From the NCBI GenBank assembly GCA_037954235.1, contig JBBMOA010000020.1:21334677-21398676 (forward strand): DNA of 64,000 bases, written 5' to 3'. Below, one piece after another: positions 20,462 through 33,049 of the stretch. A model generated the notes under the pieces. That model saw only the letters and a list, made by a program, of their open reading frames with translations. It searched no databases and was not told where the DNA came from. The stretch's first letter is position 1, and each line of letters opens with the position of its first letter. Source of the DNA: Aulostomus chinensis. Taxonomy: Eukaryota; Chordata; Actinopteri; Syngnathiformes; Aulostomidae. A program made the position numbers and the translations under genes.

Positions 20462-23400
20462 AGGCAAAATTCTGTGGTAGGATTTTGGCTCCAACCTATT
20501 CTGGTGGAACAGATTCATCACGAAGCAAAAATTACGATAAATAATAGACAGACTTCTAATACTCAGAAATGAATCAGTCCCTGAGAACCAAAGAAAGCCA
20601 AATGGAAGCAATGATTCCTTGAGTCTGAACTACGAAAGAAAAACAGGCACAAGCTTTGTTGTCTGCTGTTCAATCAAAGATAAAACTGAAGTGGATCAAT
20701 ACGGTGCGTGTGTTCACACTGTATGTGGAGTACTTCTTTGTACATGTATCGTCTGGTAATTACTATTATCCAGAGGGTCTCATCTGAATTGACATTATTT
20801 TCTGAAGTAACACTGATAGTTGTGAGAAAGAAAAACCTCTTCTTGCAGTTTGTATTCAACCCTTCACTTAAAACGATAGTGTGTGTGTGTGTGTGTGTAT
20901 GAAGTATTTCCATATCAATATCATTATCATGGAGACAATTTTTTTCATATATATAAAGCGAAAAATAAACTAGAAAGTATTTAAAAAGAAATGTATCAAG
21001 GCGTTTATCATTTGCGATTTTTTGGGCATTCTCAAAAAATGTCGTCAAAGTTTCCAGTAGTGCAGAAAATGACTGTGTGGCAGTAATTCTCCAATGGGGG
21101 GGGACAAAGGTGAGCGTGGGTCCAGAGCTAGTTGACGCTAGCTGTTTTTAGCAGTCTGTGACCCAGTTTGGGGGCTTCAGCATTTGTCATCTTACCTCTG
21201 GTGTTAATCTGGACGCTTGGCGGCATCAAAACATGTCGGTTAGAGTGCCATTGCGCCATCCAAACGCGTCCCTTCACAGTCATGTCACCAGTGGACATTG
21301 TCTTCACATTTAAGGAAGAGCTCTAAACTGACTCCAGGGAAGAACTTGAACCCTTGACCCGGCTGGATTTAGCCCGCGGCGCGTCTTCACCTCATGCCAC
21401 CGTCTGATCTTTACACCCTAAAATGTGTGAAAAAAGCAGCGGGGGGAAAAAAAACAAAAACAAAACAGCCTCAACTGACGCAGGGTCTCTGTGAGGTATA
21501 AACATCCTGACAACGTCTGGGTCCTGGTTTGACCACTACGTGGTGGTGCTGGTGGAGGAGCGAGCTGAAGAAAGTTATTATTCAAGGCTCAATCATGCAA
21601 ATCTGCAAATCCTGTAATTTGTAAAGTAGAAACTGCTCTTTGAATCACACAAGATAATTCAAAAAGGTCAAGTCATAGTAGTCGAGCGCGAGTTGGCAAC
21701 TCAGTAATCATGAGTTATATTTTTCCTTTGCCCTTTTTGAGCCTCTTCCGCTCGAGAATCATTAAGAATGCATTGGTTGCATTATGAATGTTATTCAGGG
21801 GAACGAATCTGCATAAATCACACATTTTACTCGCCCAATGAAAGTGCCCCTCACAAAATGCAGATGTTGAGGGTAACTTCTGATTAGGAGGCTCACGGGT
21901 GATGCTAACCCTGTACGAATGAGGGTTTTAACTCCTCAAAAAAAGAGGACACGTGAAAATAGGAGTCCCGTGCGAACAGGTCTTTTGATTTGGGACTTCT
22001 CTCTGATCTTGGGGTTCTGACTTTGATCTCCGGCTGCTTTGATCGCCACATACACACAGAACTGTGAAAGGATCCAGGCATCGTAAAAATTCAGGATCCC
22101 GACTTGTCGTTTCGGTGGTCCTGCACAGACGTCCAATGATCATGTGACCTCGCAACTTTTGGCAGCAGTAAATTGAAACTGCTTATCCAAACTCAGAACT
22201 TGAAACGCCAGCAAAGCACACACCATGTTCGGCCTCCATAAGCGGATCTACTGCCGAGATGTCGATTGGGAGGTCCCATTTACAGCTAGACGGTGTTTAT
22301 AAGTGGAGTGATTTACACAGGTGTTGAACTGTCCTCATGAGGGACAGCATGGGGGTGAATTTCCTCATGCAGACATAAATGCACACAGCAGCACGTGAAG
22401 GGAAGATGCGCGTAGACGGAGATTAAGGACACGTAAAGTGTGCCCTCTCTCATCGAGGGCCAGGACACAAGTCACCAACGCCACTAGCAAAACTCTGTAA
22501 TTATGACCTGCGGGGGTTCATCCAGCGGCACGTCAGTATCGCCGCATGACACCTCCATTATCACCACATGCCTTCTCCACTCACCGTGACAGTTGTGCAA
22601 GGCTTCTTTGTTCCGTCGGTTGCGCCGTGTTTGCAGGCCGCACAGCAACTTGAGACGTTTGCTTTGAGGCGGAGTCGAAAAGAGGATGAATAATTTGAGA
22701 ATTGTTTCAAAAGTATTCTCTATGAACAGATTCCGCACATAAATTCAGGTGATAAACACGGCCGTCAGACGATTGGACTACATTACCGATTGTACGGTGA
22801 TACAAAGCGGGCCCTCATGCTGCTAGCTTGGGGCTGGCAGGGGTGGTGACAGGTCTGGTTGGAGGGCCCCAAGGTCCCTTTTGTACAGGGGCACCACAGA
22901 AAGTGAGAACCAACTCTGCCCATTCATCACTTCCACACAGAGGAGCTTAAACATTCAACTGTGGGAAAGAAGTAAAGACCTTTTTTTGTTTTTGTTTAAC
23001 TAGAGGGGAACTTTGAGATTCCGACACCAGGATCCTCTTCTGAGTAGAAGAGGATCTCTACCGTTCGCACAGACGGAGATCTACAAAGCGATACCAGAAC
23101 TGAAGTCCTGTCAGGGAACCGTGTAGACAGGTAGAACTGTAAGAGATGTTCTTGTGAATTATACATTAACAACAAAATACCCGAGCAAGTGTGACGATAC
23201 CTCCGCTCAAATTCCTAGAGCAGCGGAGAACATGGTTTTTAAAACAGAACCTTGAATAATGAATAGTGTTTTTAGGAGGAGGGAGTCATGAGAATATGAA
23301 ATCAAAAGACTCCTTAAGCAGGATTATTCATAATTTAGTAATCCGTCAACTCAGAGATGGTACTGAAGCGAGATGAAGAGTTTCTCCGTGGATAAATGGA

Positions 23401-23907
23401 GACAATGTGCTGCTTGTTTGTTGCCTCGATGAGATAAAGTGCGAAACAGATTGGAGAGGGATTAACGCCTGAATCCCACAAACTGAAAAATGAGACGACA
23501 ACACAGTCTTTTTTTTTCTTTTTTTTTAATTATTTGCACCAGATTGGCTAGATTTTATTTCTTTATTCAAGGAAGTCATCGGAATAGGAATTTGTGCTCT
23601 GGAATATTAATTATTCATCTGGAGAAACGCAATCAAATCAAACCAAGGGAGTTATTCATAATAAATCACGCTGTTTGAGGATTAATTCATTTTTCTGGTC
23701 TTCAAATGTCAGAGAATAATTGAAAACGACAATTACAGCTTCTCTAGGTGACATTTAAGCAATATAACATTTTTCCAATTTTTTTTTTTTTTCATTTTCA
23801 TTATGTTTTTATGCTTGATAAGAAAAATTATGACGGTTAAATTTTCTGTCTTTTGAACTAAGAGGTTTACTGATTTATTCTCTAAAATGCAATTACAGGC
23901 CGTAGAT
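20460..23907. other. Non-genic region, mostly unique sequence
   Basis: Only a short (GT)n (20879-20898), a ccgcggcg-containing stretch near 21375 and A/T runs are recognised. No exon with credible splice sites and conserved protein pattern was found. Confidence 0.5.
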
Positions 23908-24150
23908 TAAAAAAAAAAAGAAAGAAAGAAAGAAAGCAAGCTTTTATTTGGATATTGCATCTCAGGATGTGACCACTAGAGGGCAGGATTGCTCCTCTTA
24001 TTTGTTAATGCTTTCAGTGCACAATTCTGAAAGTCTGACAGTGTCGGCCTATACTTCTACTTCTACTGCTATTACTACTACTAATGCACCCACTACTGCT
24101 ACTACTACTACTACTAATAATAATAATAACAATAATAATCATAATAATAA
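23908..24150. repeat. (GAAA)n and compound (ACT)n/(AAT)n simple repeats
   Basis: A9 then AAAG units at 23908-23937; ACT/ATT/ACT units followed by AAT units at about 24054-24150, with unique sequence between. Confidence 0.92.
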
Positions 24151-25995
24151 ATAGCATTAATGTTGTGTTGTCTGTCCTCTCTGAAATCAATGCATGTTGG
24201 AGGGCACTCAGATACAGATGCTCTTATAACCTATTAGTGTTGTCTCTTACTCTGGAGTTCCAATAATGACCCTCACTGGGTCGACATTCATCAGTTCATC
24301 CGTCACTTGAATGTGCATCATAGAGATGGGTCGTGATCCTGATCCAGAAATTGGACGCTTCTTTCATTTTTTGGGAGTCTTCTGAACTGGATCATTTATC
24401 ACACATTCAGGAAAAGTGTTGGGTCCTTCTCAGGTTCAACTTGAACTTCTCGCAATCGACGAGTAAACCACAAAAAAAAACTAATTTCTCTTGCACCGCC
24501 GCGCTGCAAATAATCTCCTGATGAAATTTATTGGTGTCAGCATTCTGCGACCACTAATGCAGATAATGTTTCAATGTTTATTTTTCAAATAAATAATCAC
24601 GGTCTTTTCTTAGAAAACTCCGGAGAGGCATGATACATTTATTTTCCATGTGAGAAGGCAAAAACAACTTTGACAGCAGCGACGTTTTAAAAGGGCAAGT
24701 GAGCTCAGGCAAATGCGCTTTCCTGTGTTTCTTTTTCAGAGCGACGCATACATCTTAGCTTCATCAAGGCTGCTTGTGCACAAAGGGGGTGTTTGTTTAA
24801 TCTTTCTGGCACGACCGGAGGTTTGCATGGACAACCTGAACTCTGCTCACGCTGCTTGTGTGTTGGACAGTACGTCTGCATGTCTGCTCCCTTCACGCAG
24901 TCGTGTTTCTACAGCCTCGGTATGCCAGCGCATGCAGCTGTAACATTCTCTCGCTGTTCAGCTTTACTTTAAGGTGAAAACACGACCACATCAACAAAAC
25001 TTAACGGGCTGGTGGGTGCGCTGATGCTTTATCCAGGTAGGCACGTGATGTTTACCATGTACACAATCTTATTTTTAGCTCCAGTACGCTAAGAAATTTC
25101 TAAATAGCAGAAGCCGGCAAGAAAATGAGGTAGTGTGGAAAGTTCAAAATCCCAAATCAGTGGAAATGCACTGCTATCAAAATTGTTTATCATCAGTATA
25201 ATTAGAAAATGATCCTACCTGGCAACATCCGAATATGTTACTGAACTTCTGAACATAATGTTCTGTAACAACATATTTCTTGTTACAAGCTTTACAGTGT
25301 AATATCCAGTGGAAGAAAGTAGAAAGTACAGGATTATTAAACATTTTTAGTTATAGAAAGTGACAGCTCTTGGTCATGTTCAAGGAAATATCATCATCTT
25401 GTGCTTGAAGTGAGCAGTGACTGGTTAGGTTTAGGAAAAGATCATGGTTTGGGTTGAATTTAGCACTTTTATGAATGTCTGCATGCACAACTCCATCCCC
25501 GCTTGAATCAGATGGAGTAGTGACAGTGCTCATAAGGGGTCAAATGTGTTTTCTTCAGAAATAATGACTTTGGACGTTTGCTTTGCTTATTTTAGAGTGG
25601 AGTCATGGTATCCTCGCCAAACACCACATCCATGGGTCATTTTGTTGGGTTGTGATTGAGGGACGTACGCACTGGCAGGCGCCTCCCACGTTATGCTGGT
25701 TATATTTCAAGGAGAGGTTTCTAGAGTTTAACAGCTACGACCTGCTTCGACTACAAAGGCCACGGCCTGTCAGCTTAAACAAATCTCAATAAATCTAACG
25801 CTAATACTTTCACTCCCTGAGGAAGCCGATGGAGGCTGTGATGCAGGATCGCTTCAATCGCGTCGACCACATCTACTGTTGTAAGTCACCAAGGACAAAA
25901 GCTCACCTTGAGTCAACAAAGGATCTTTATTCATAAGCTGAGCTACTGGCTGTGTCAGGTTTTAGTGCTACCTGAATGTAGCCGTTTATGCTCTG
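24151..25995. other. Non-genic region, nothing recognised
   Basis: Unique-looking sequence of ordinary composition; no exon, RNA gene or named repeat seen. Confidence 0.5.
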
Positions 25996-26373
25996 TAGCG
26001 GCGATTCCCAATCCCCCCGGTGGGCCGGGAAGGTATTGCAAGTGGGGGTTGGAAATGTAATTATTTAAACATCTAAAAACTCAGCCACATTTAAAAGGAC
26101 ATTAAAAGTGTTGAAATATTTTCATATTTTGTTTTGTTTTTCCTTCGAGTATTAGACATGTGACACGCAAATGAGAGGGAGGAAATGTTGTTTACGTTTG
26201 ATGCTGACGGCTCAAACTGGATTGTAAGGATGGATAGCTGCCTAGCAACAGGGAGAATTACAAGGAAAGAGAGACAAGACACGGATGGCGAATCGACAGC
26301 TGTCAGAGGTGGGCCGCGAACATTTTTGAGACTTAAAAGTGGGCCCTGAGTTGGAAAAGGTTGGGAACCTCTG
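25996..26373. mobile_element. Non-autonomous hAT-type element
   Basis: The left end tagcggcgattcccaatcc with ggtgggccg and the right end gtgggccctgag ... ggttgggaacctctg are inverted versions of the CAGNGGTTCCCAACC...GGGCC terminal type seen in Charlie-like hAT elements. Internal sequence is 340 bp without transposase. Target duplication is not clean. Confidence 0.65.
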
Positions 26374-27277
26374 CTCAATATATTCGACTCCGACAATCCC
26401 ACAATGCCACAGTAAAAAAAACAACTGTACAAATGTTGGCGGCTATCTAATCACGTATCCCATGATGCATTGCACAAGCCCCATGTTTTGCATTTAAATC
26501 AATGTGAAAATGTCATTTTGGGCCAGAACGCGTCAAGTAATGGATGTCACTCTTGAAATGACACAGTTTGGCACTTTTCTTGCATCTGTTTTTTTATTTT
26601 TTTTTATTTATACATACATGGGATGTGTAGCCAGCATGTATCCCCACCCTGAATGAACCACAAAAACAACAACCCAAAACAAAAGCATACTTACATGCCG
26701 CAATAACAATGATAAAGAAACTCAAGGGTTAATCATCAGTGGTTGGACTCACTGTGGCTACGTCCACATCTTTCATGCAGCCCAGGAGCAGACCAGGCAG
26801 CACTTTGGAGATACTGTATCTACCATTTTAGGGGGGAAAAAATCTAAAAGTATGTGACAAAACTGGAAAGTAAAGTGAATTGCAGTGGCAAATGGTGACT
26901 CATCACCTGAGGCCTGACAGCAGACTGTCAGCCTAGTGTCCATTTCACTGAACGCCAGCAGGCCTTCGGCAAAACGGTAACCATTGACAGAAACCCGATC
27001 CCTGCTGGCAGAGTATTTCAATGACAGTATTCCACAAACACAGAGGCAGTGTGCCTGTACAGTTTAAATATCTCCACGATGATTAAAAGGATCAAATTGC
27101 CAAGGGATAAAACCACAGAGGGGCGCTCTGCTCCGTGTGAAAACATTAAGGTGCTCATTATGATTACTTACGACCTGTTGACGCACTGAAATTGCTGTGA
27201 AATTGGCCTTACTGTTGAGGAATGCTGCACCCAGTCAGACTGTAATTGCATTTCCTGTTAATCTCTGGGTTCGCCTT

Positions 27278-27318
<41 letters not shown>

Positions 27319-28689
27319 CTGAGCACTTATTCAAGCTGTGCTGGAAATCAAAGTGAAATAGATAGTCAAACAAGCTGAAACAAACCTGCAGACATTACAC
27401 AGCTCAGATCGTCACTCCTCTGACACGAAGAATGCTTTCTGGTAGGATTTTGTCATCGTCGCAGACTTGGCCAAACCTCACAAATTGACGTGACCTTATT
27501 AGGTTTAATTCAACTTTATACGGTTTTCTAATGCATTTATTTGCCAGGGGTGGATTCATCTCCGGAGCCATCGGAAAGCAAGGCGTATAGTGGAGAACAT
27601 ATGGCTCATATAGTAAGATGATGGAAAAGGCAACGCTAGAAAATGGTTGACTTTTCGCCCTCATGGCACCGGGCTGAGAGAACAAGCTCACTCCTCCATG
27701 TCCTGTTCGATAAAAGCCGGGGTTGGATGCATGTCATCACTAGGGACTTGGCAGGATGCAGCGACTCGCTGAGGTTTGAAACCCCATTAAAAGTTGTCAC
27801 TTTATTTTAAGCAGCTGCCACACTTGTGAGTCCCACATCCTTCTGGAAAACCAATCAAAGGCTGACGCTGACTGGGGATTGGCCAAACGACATTCATACT
27901 GTGATCGTCTCAGTTGTTCAAGTTTGTTTCCGCTAGATGACTTTAGGGTAATGAAAGCTTTTAATTTTCTTGTCAGTTGAATTACAGGCGTCTGTCCAGC
28001 CGGAGATGCGGGGAGTATTATTTATGAATCTTTGACTGCATACCTGACTAAACCATGATGGTTGCGAGTCTGGGCCAACCCTTAATCCCGACTAGATTTA
28101 GTCAATTCCTTACTTATGGCATGAGCTGCCCTTTCATACCGAACAATTATTTTCCTATATCTTCTTGTCATGTGCCTATCCACAGAATACACGCTGTGTT
28201 CCTTGATAATTTCATTTTCATGTGTTTTGGCCATGTTTGGTTTGTTGTAAACAGAGACGATGAAGCCGAAGTGCCGCATGCTTGGGCCTGGTACAGGAAA
28301 GTCATACGTGCTACGCAGCCATACACCACCCTAACCTACATTTTTGTCTTGTTACATAACATATTCCTAGAAATACCGAGCTGTGGAAGGAGATCTACAG
28401 TATCTATGGCCATCTAGTGTGGACCTGCTCTTCTACTGGAGGGCCCTCAGAGAGTGCAGACCACCCCCGAAGTGATATGATGATGTCAGAGCCGGAGTCG
28501 GATCAAGTCCCAACTGCGATTGAGTTTTCCTCTATCCCAGGTAAAATAAAATCTGTTTCTAGAGCAAATCAGTTTGAGCAAAGTGCTGCAAAATCCAGAA
28601 ATGCAAGAATCAGAAAGTTCGCAACAACAAAAAAGTCCAGAGGATATCTGCAGTCGATTAAGGTGTTCCAGAAATAGATGACTTTTGAC
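26374..28689. other. Non-genic region with one exon-like segment
   Basis: Contains (GT)n at 27282-27317 and a minus-strand open segment with possible splice sites (26907-27054, reported as a finding). Otherwise nothing recognised. Confidence 0.45.
27282..27317. repeat. (GT)n microsatellite
   Basis: About 18 uninterrupted GT units. Confidence 0.97.
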
Positions 28690-28900
28690 CGCCAAAATCT
28701 TTTCATGTCATCCTCCGGTCATTTGAGGAAATTCCCTCGAGGCATTCCAGACATGTTGCTTTCACGTCAATAGGACAAATATTGCGTGCCAGTGAGGTGA
28801 CAGTGACCTTAATCTGTGACCTCCGACCAAAATCTCTTCATCTTTGAGTCCCAGCGGAGGATCGAGCCAAATGTGATGTGATTACATCAAGCCGTTCAAG
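28690..28900 (+). repeat. Interspersed 'gaccttgacc' repeat, copy 2
   Basis: Shows aggaaattccctcgaggcat, then ggtgacagtgaccttaatc, and atctttgagtcccagcgga; parallels the repeat at 15848-15990. It looks like two partial monomers of a tandemly organised unit. Confidence 0.6.
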
Positions 28901-28919
28901 AGGCATTGCTGTGTAAATG

Positions 28920-29330
28920 CGACGTACCTGTGCAGATGTACCTGAGGTGTACCTAATGCCTCTGGCGCGCCTGGCTGCTGCAGTCTGGTCTGGTTTGACT
29001 GGAGAAGACATGCTGACTGATCCCAGTATACAGAGAGTTGCAGCAGTCCAGGCTGGAGGATCTGAAGGTGTGAATGACATTCTCTAGGTCTCTGAGTTGT
29101 TCTGACAGAGGGTCGTCCAATATTTTCGCTGGATTTTCTTCGCCTCGACACTTAGAGGAAATATCTGTCTGCGATTGCTAACTGACGGCCAGTCAGGACT
29201 TTAGCACCTGGAAACGATACTGATAGGAGCGTTAAGAGTGAATTAAAAACACTAGTTTTTCAGAAGCGGCATAATCCCGTTCTAAAAGATGCTAAAACTC
29301 TCGGCAGAGCTGAGATGAAGTGCAGAGACA
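28920..29330. repeat. Old interspersed repeat, family unnamed
   Basis: Phrases such as tacagagagttgcagcagtc and gacattctctaggtctctga are of the type found in a widespread teleost repeat. Edges and class are uncertain and no coding remnant is seen. Confidence 0.4.
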
Positions 29331-31408
29331 GGAGAAGATGCTTCATTCATTCATCATAGAAAAAATAAGTAAATCTGACAGAGCCAATTTAGCTCAACGG
29401 GAGCCAGTAAAATGGAAACTGCATTTACAGTATGGGAACACTGGCTGTCTCTGCCTTTGTATTTCTGTCTCTGTCTGGATTTCTTGTGCAGCCATACATA
29501 CACAAAGTCAGACAAACACACACTAATGTATGTGGAACGGTTTTGTCTCGCTTGCTGGACATCAAGCTGGCAATTTAGTCCTTATAGCATGCAGATGGTT
29601 GGTGTCACTCCAAGGTAAACCTCCGCTCTGCCAGACAGAGCACACACTACCTGCCAGCAGCCTCCGCTCTATCATGGTCTAGTAGCGTCCACCAACCCTC
29701 TGCTTCTCAGTGGGCGTCTGCCTAGCAAATCCATACACACAGTCTAGTTCCTGTTGTGCTTCTGTCCTCAAATGGCTAGAGATGAGTATAAACAAGCCCA
29801 GAAATCCAGCTGTTTATTGTTCCAGGTATATGCAGTCAAGGCCTAGCGACAGGGGGTGAAAACGTGCCTGTTTATTTTATTTTCAGTTCTGAAGTGTGCC
29901 TGGAGACACACGGAACAGGATGAATAACACATTTAGGAGGAAAGAAAAGTCAAAAAGCTAAATAATCAACATTGGAGCAGAAAGATGGAGGGGGTGTAAG
30001 GAGGAATTTTGGCAGAGTTTTGCAACAGCAGCACAAAATGGCAAGACCAAAAAGTCACTAGAAACATGTCCTCTCAGTGCTCGATCAAAAAAAAAATATT
30101 TTAGAACTGGAAGAAATGGGGGCGAAACAGTTTTGTTTTTGTCTATGAAAGTTAAAATGTTTGGCTGGGCAGCGTGCCAGCACGGACGACGGCCTTCTCC
30201 TGTTCTGGTGGGCCGTGAAGCAGAGGTCAGCTAAAGTCTGCTGAAATCAAATCCAGTGTCTCCCACCCGCAACAACAATGTGGCAGAGTGGCCTAAGGGT
30301 AATGACATGATTATGTTGTGTGCTGCCGCCGCCGCTCGGGTTTATCTAACGAGAGGTTCCAGCCCTGCCCTCGGTGTCTCTCCACATTACATAGACGTGC
30401 AAAGGCTGCCTAAGCAAAAGCCAGGTGCCTTATCCTATCCCCTCGTGCGGCAAAGAAAGAGCTGAATTAGCAAAACCTTGGCTAACGCCGGTCTGGCCTA
30501 CTAAATGAGATCTTGTATCCTCTTTCATGTTTGAAACCTTTTCGACATCCCTGTCAAACGGGCCTGGAGTGCTCAGACCTGATGACAAAAGCAGACACCT
30601 CGATGGCAAAACACCTTTTAAGGCATATTGTTCCTGCATAATGAAACAAGTTCAGTTTTTGGGGCTCAGATGAAGTAAAAATCCAACCTTTTGTGGACTT
30701 GATAGCACATCTGCTCAATTCAACATGAAATGGAACTCCCTGGCAAACAGCGGTGGAGGATAATGGGACCTACACACTGCAGTATAAACTCCTCAAAATG
30801 TTACACAGTTACAGGATCCTGTTTAATCAGAATGAGCCATGGTTTTCAGATGGTATTTAGATATGTAATGCTAACAAATGAGGCTTTGCTATTACAGTAA
30901 CAGGCTCTTAATGTTATTTCAGCAGCCAAGCCCTTTTCTTTCTAGTGGTTAGAAGAGCTTAGGCAGTTTCCTCAGGCATGGGCTAAGCATGTTTAGTAAT
31001 GCACATTCTCTCCTTGGCGTGTAATTGCAATGTTATTGCCATGAAATATTGGTGCGCACGGATTCAGGATTCGATATGGAACCAGCGTGTGTCCTCAGTA
31101 CGTTGCAGGACTTCAGTGAGAGTCGCATTTAGCTGCGCGTCTGGATCTTCTTATATACTGCAGACACCACATTACCGCAGTATTTGTCTGGACAAACATA
31201 CTAAAGTGGACCTATTATGCTAATTTTCAGCTCTATATATTTATTCTGTGACCTCCAAGGGCAACTTTGCATGATTCACACTCTGAAAAACATCCGTGTT
31301 CATCTTATAAGGGCTCTTTATGCAGCCTCTCACTTCATCCTCTGTCTGAAGCAAGTATACAGCGTGAGAGCTTAGGCCGTCTCAGACCAAAGATGACTTC
31401 ACGTCTTC

Positions 31409-31481
31409 GGCCGTGACACCGCCGCGGCGGGCCTACTGTACGTACTGTACTCTTGGCTGTGAGAGCGCTTCTGTCACGGCC
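31409..31481. repeat. GC-rich inverted repeat
   Basis: Perfect 10-bp arms ggccgtgaca (31409-31418) and tgtcacggcc (31472-31481) enclose two further palindromes, ccgccgcggcgg and gtacgtactgtac. Could be a transposon terminus pair or a structured element. Confidence 0.55.
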
Positions 31482-31648
31482 TTGCAACCAAAGCCCGACT
31501 GCAACAAATATCTGACAACATCTGAAATTTAGAGCTATCACCTCACCATGTGACTGGTGCCACGTCCTGCGTTAACGAACCAACCAATGGAAACAGCGCA
31601 TGAAGTGATGCACCAGTCCACACAGGTCTGCTAACAACACTTTTACTC

Positions 31649-31651
<3 letters not shown>

Positions 31652-31679
<28 letters not shown>
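31652..31679. repeat. (CT)n microsatellite
   Basis: About 14 pure CT units. Confidence 0.97.
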
Positions 31680-33011
31680 CGCCTGAAAATAAGCATCCTG
31701 ACTTGACCTCTTTTCCCTCGTCACAACCGGGTCCACGCTTTTCAGTTTTTCCTCTTCTTTTAGTTTTTTCCATGCCCATAAAAGCCACGATTGCAAGGCC
31801 CAATTCTAGTTTAGTGTCATTGTTGTGTCTTGTCACTGTGGCAACTGGACGCACACTGATGACTAATGATGACTCCAGCGATGCTGCTTATTAACTTACC
31901 TCGCAGCCTCCGATTCAGGAGTCCCCGTGCACAGAAGGCATTCATCAGATGGATCTTTGTCTTTGTCTTTTCAAATTAGTACATCTTTGTTGCAAAGTTT
32001 GCCTTCAAAAATGTACATGATTGTAAAAAGTGTTCCGCGTGCACGAGCATGCAACAAGCCGTTGTAGTTCCGGTCTTCTCGAAGCCTCCTCTCCCTCAAA
32101 GCCGACTGTCTTTGAGCTTGCTGAGCGGCAGCGTCCTTGTTCTTTGACGTTTCCATCATATTTTTTATGTGCATGTTGCATTCTTGCTTCAGAAAAGATT
32201 GGTAGAAATGTCAAAGTTCAAGGAGTTCCCTCAATTTTGCAAAAGTTAATTTTCTAAAAGGTTCTGACGTAGTGAAGATGATGGGTCAGCTGCTTCCACT
32301 GCCGGCGTCTTGTCTTCGTCTCCGGACAGCAGGCTACATGGCCGACAGCTTGAAAGAACAATTTCAAACAATCCCACAATAATTTCTCAACATTGTGCAT
32401 CTTTCTTTGTTGTATAGGGCCAGGATAAAGTCTTCTTCTTGAATTCAGTTTGTTGCAGCCATGCGTAACATCTCCTCTACAAATATCATTGCTCTTTTTC
32501 TGCTTCCAGCGTGATGACATTTATTTTCTTGTTTTGTCGTTGGCATGAAAGGTTCAAAGCAAAATGCTGCCCTTATTTCCGGCATTTACCAAAAAAAAAA
32601 ACATTGAAAAAAAAAGTCCTTACTCTTTGGTATGAGGGAACCGGGCGTTCATGCCAACTTCCTCTGGGGTTTTAGGACTCGTGCCACTCTACATTACAGG
32701 ACAGTAAAGAGGGCCAAGCGTTTAAGATGAACTCAGACTAACGAGGTCGAGCTTCTTCTTGTTCTTTTTCCCCCAGTATTTTCTCCCGCCTCACACACCT
32801 CTCAGCTCGACATCAAGGAGTGCATTATTTCAGTCACGCCCCTTCACTCCTGACAGGTAGCAACTGCATGAGAGGACAGTTTGTCCTGCAGAGCTGTGCA
32901 GGCCGCGGGGGCCCATGTTTGGCTTGGATGCCATTGAATAACATTGTATGGAGAGAGGAAATTAAAAATGCAGGGTTGTAATTTACTGGAGAGTGGAACT
33001 GATTTAAAAGC

Positions 33012-33049
33012 TTTTTTTTTTTTTTTCTTCTTCTTCTTCTTCTTCTTCT
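33012..33049. repeat. Poly(T)(CTT)n simple repeat
   Basis: T15 followed by about seven CTT units. Confidence 0.96.

Larger units (their letters stand above)
29331..33011. other. Non-genic region
   Basis: Holds (CT)n at 31652-31679 and a GC-rich inverted repeat at 31409-31481. No gene recognised. Confidence 0.5.

Noticed and set aside
31870..31960. Possible minus-strand exon ending in AG|GTAAGT near 31896
   Set aside because: A good donor, but no matching acceptor, conserved protein pattern or continuation was found.
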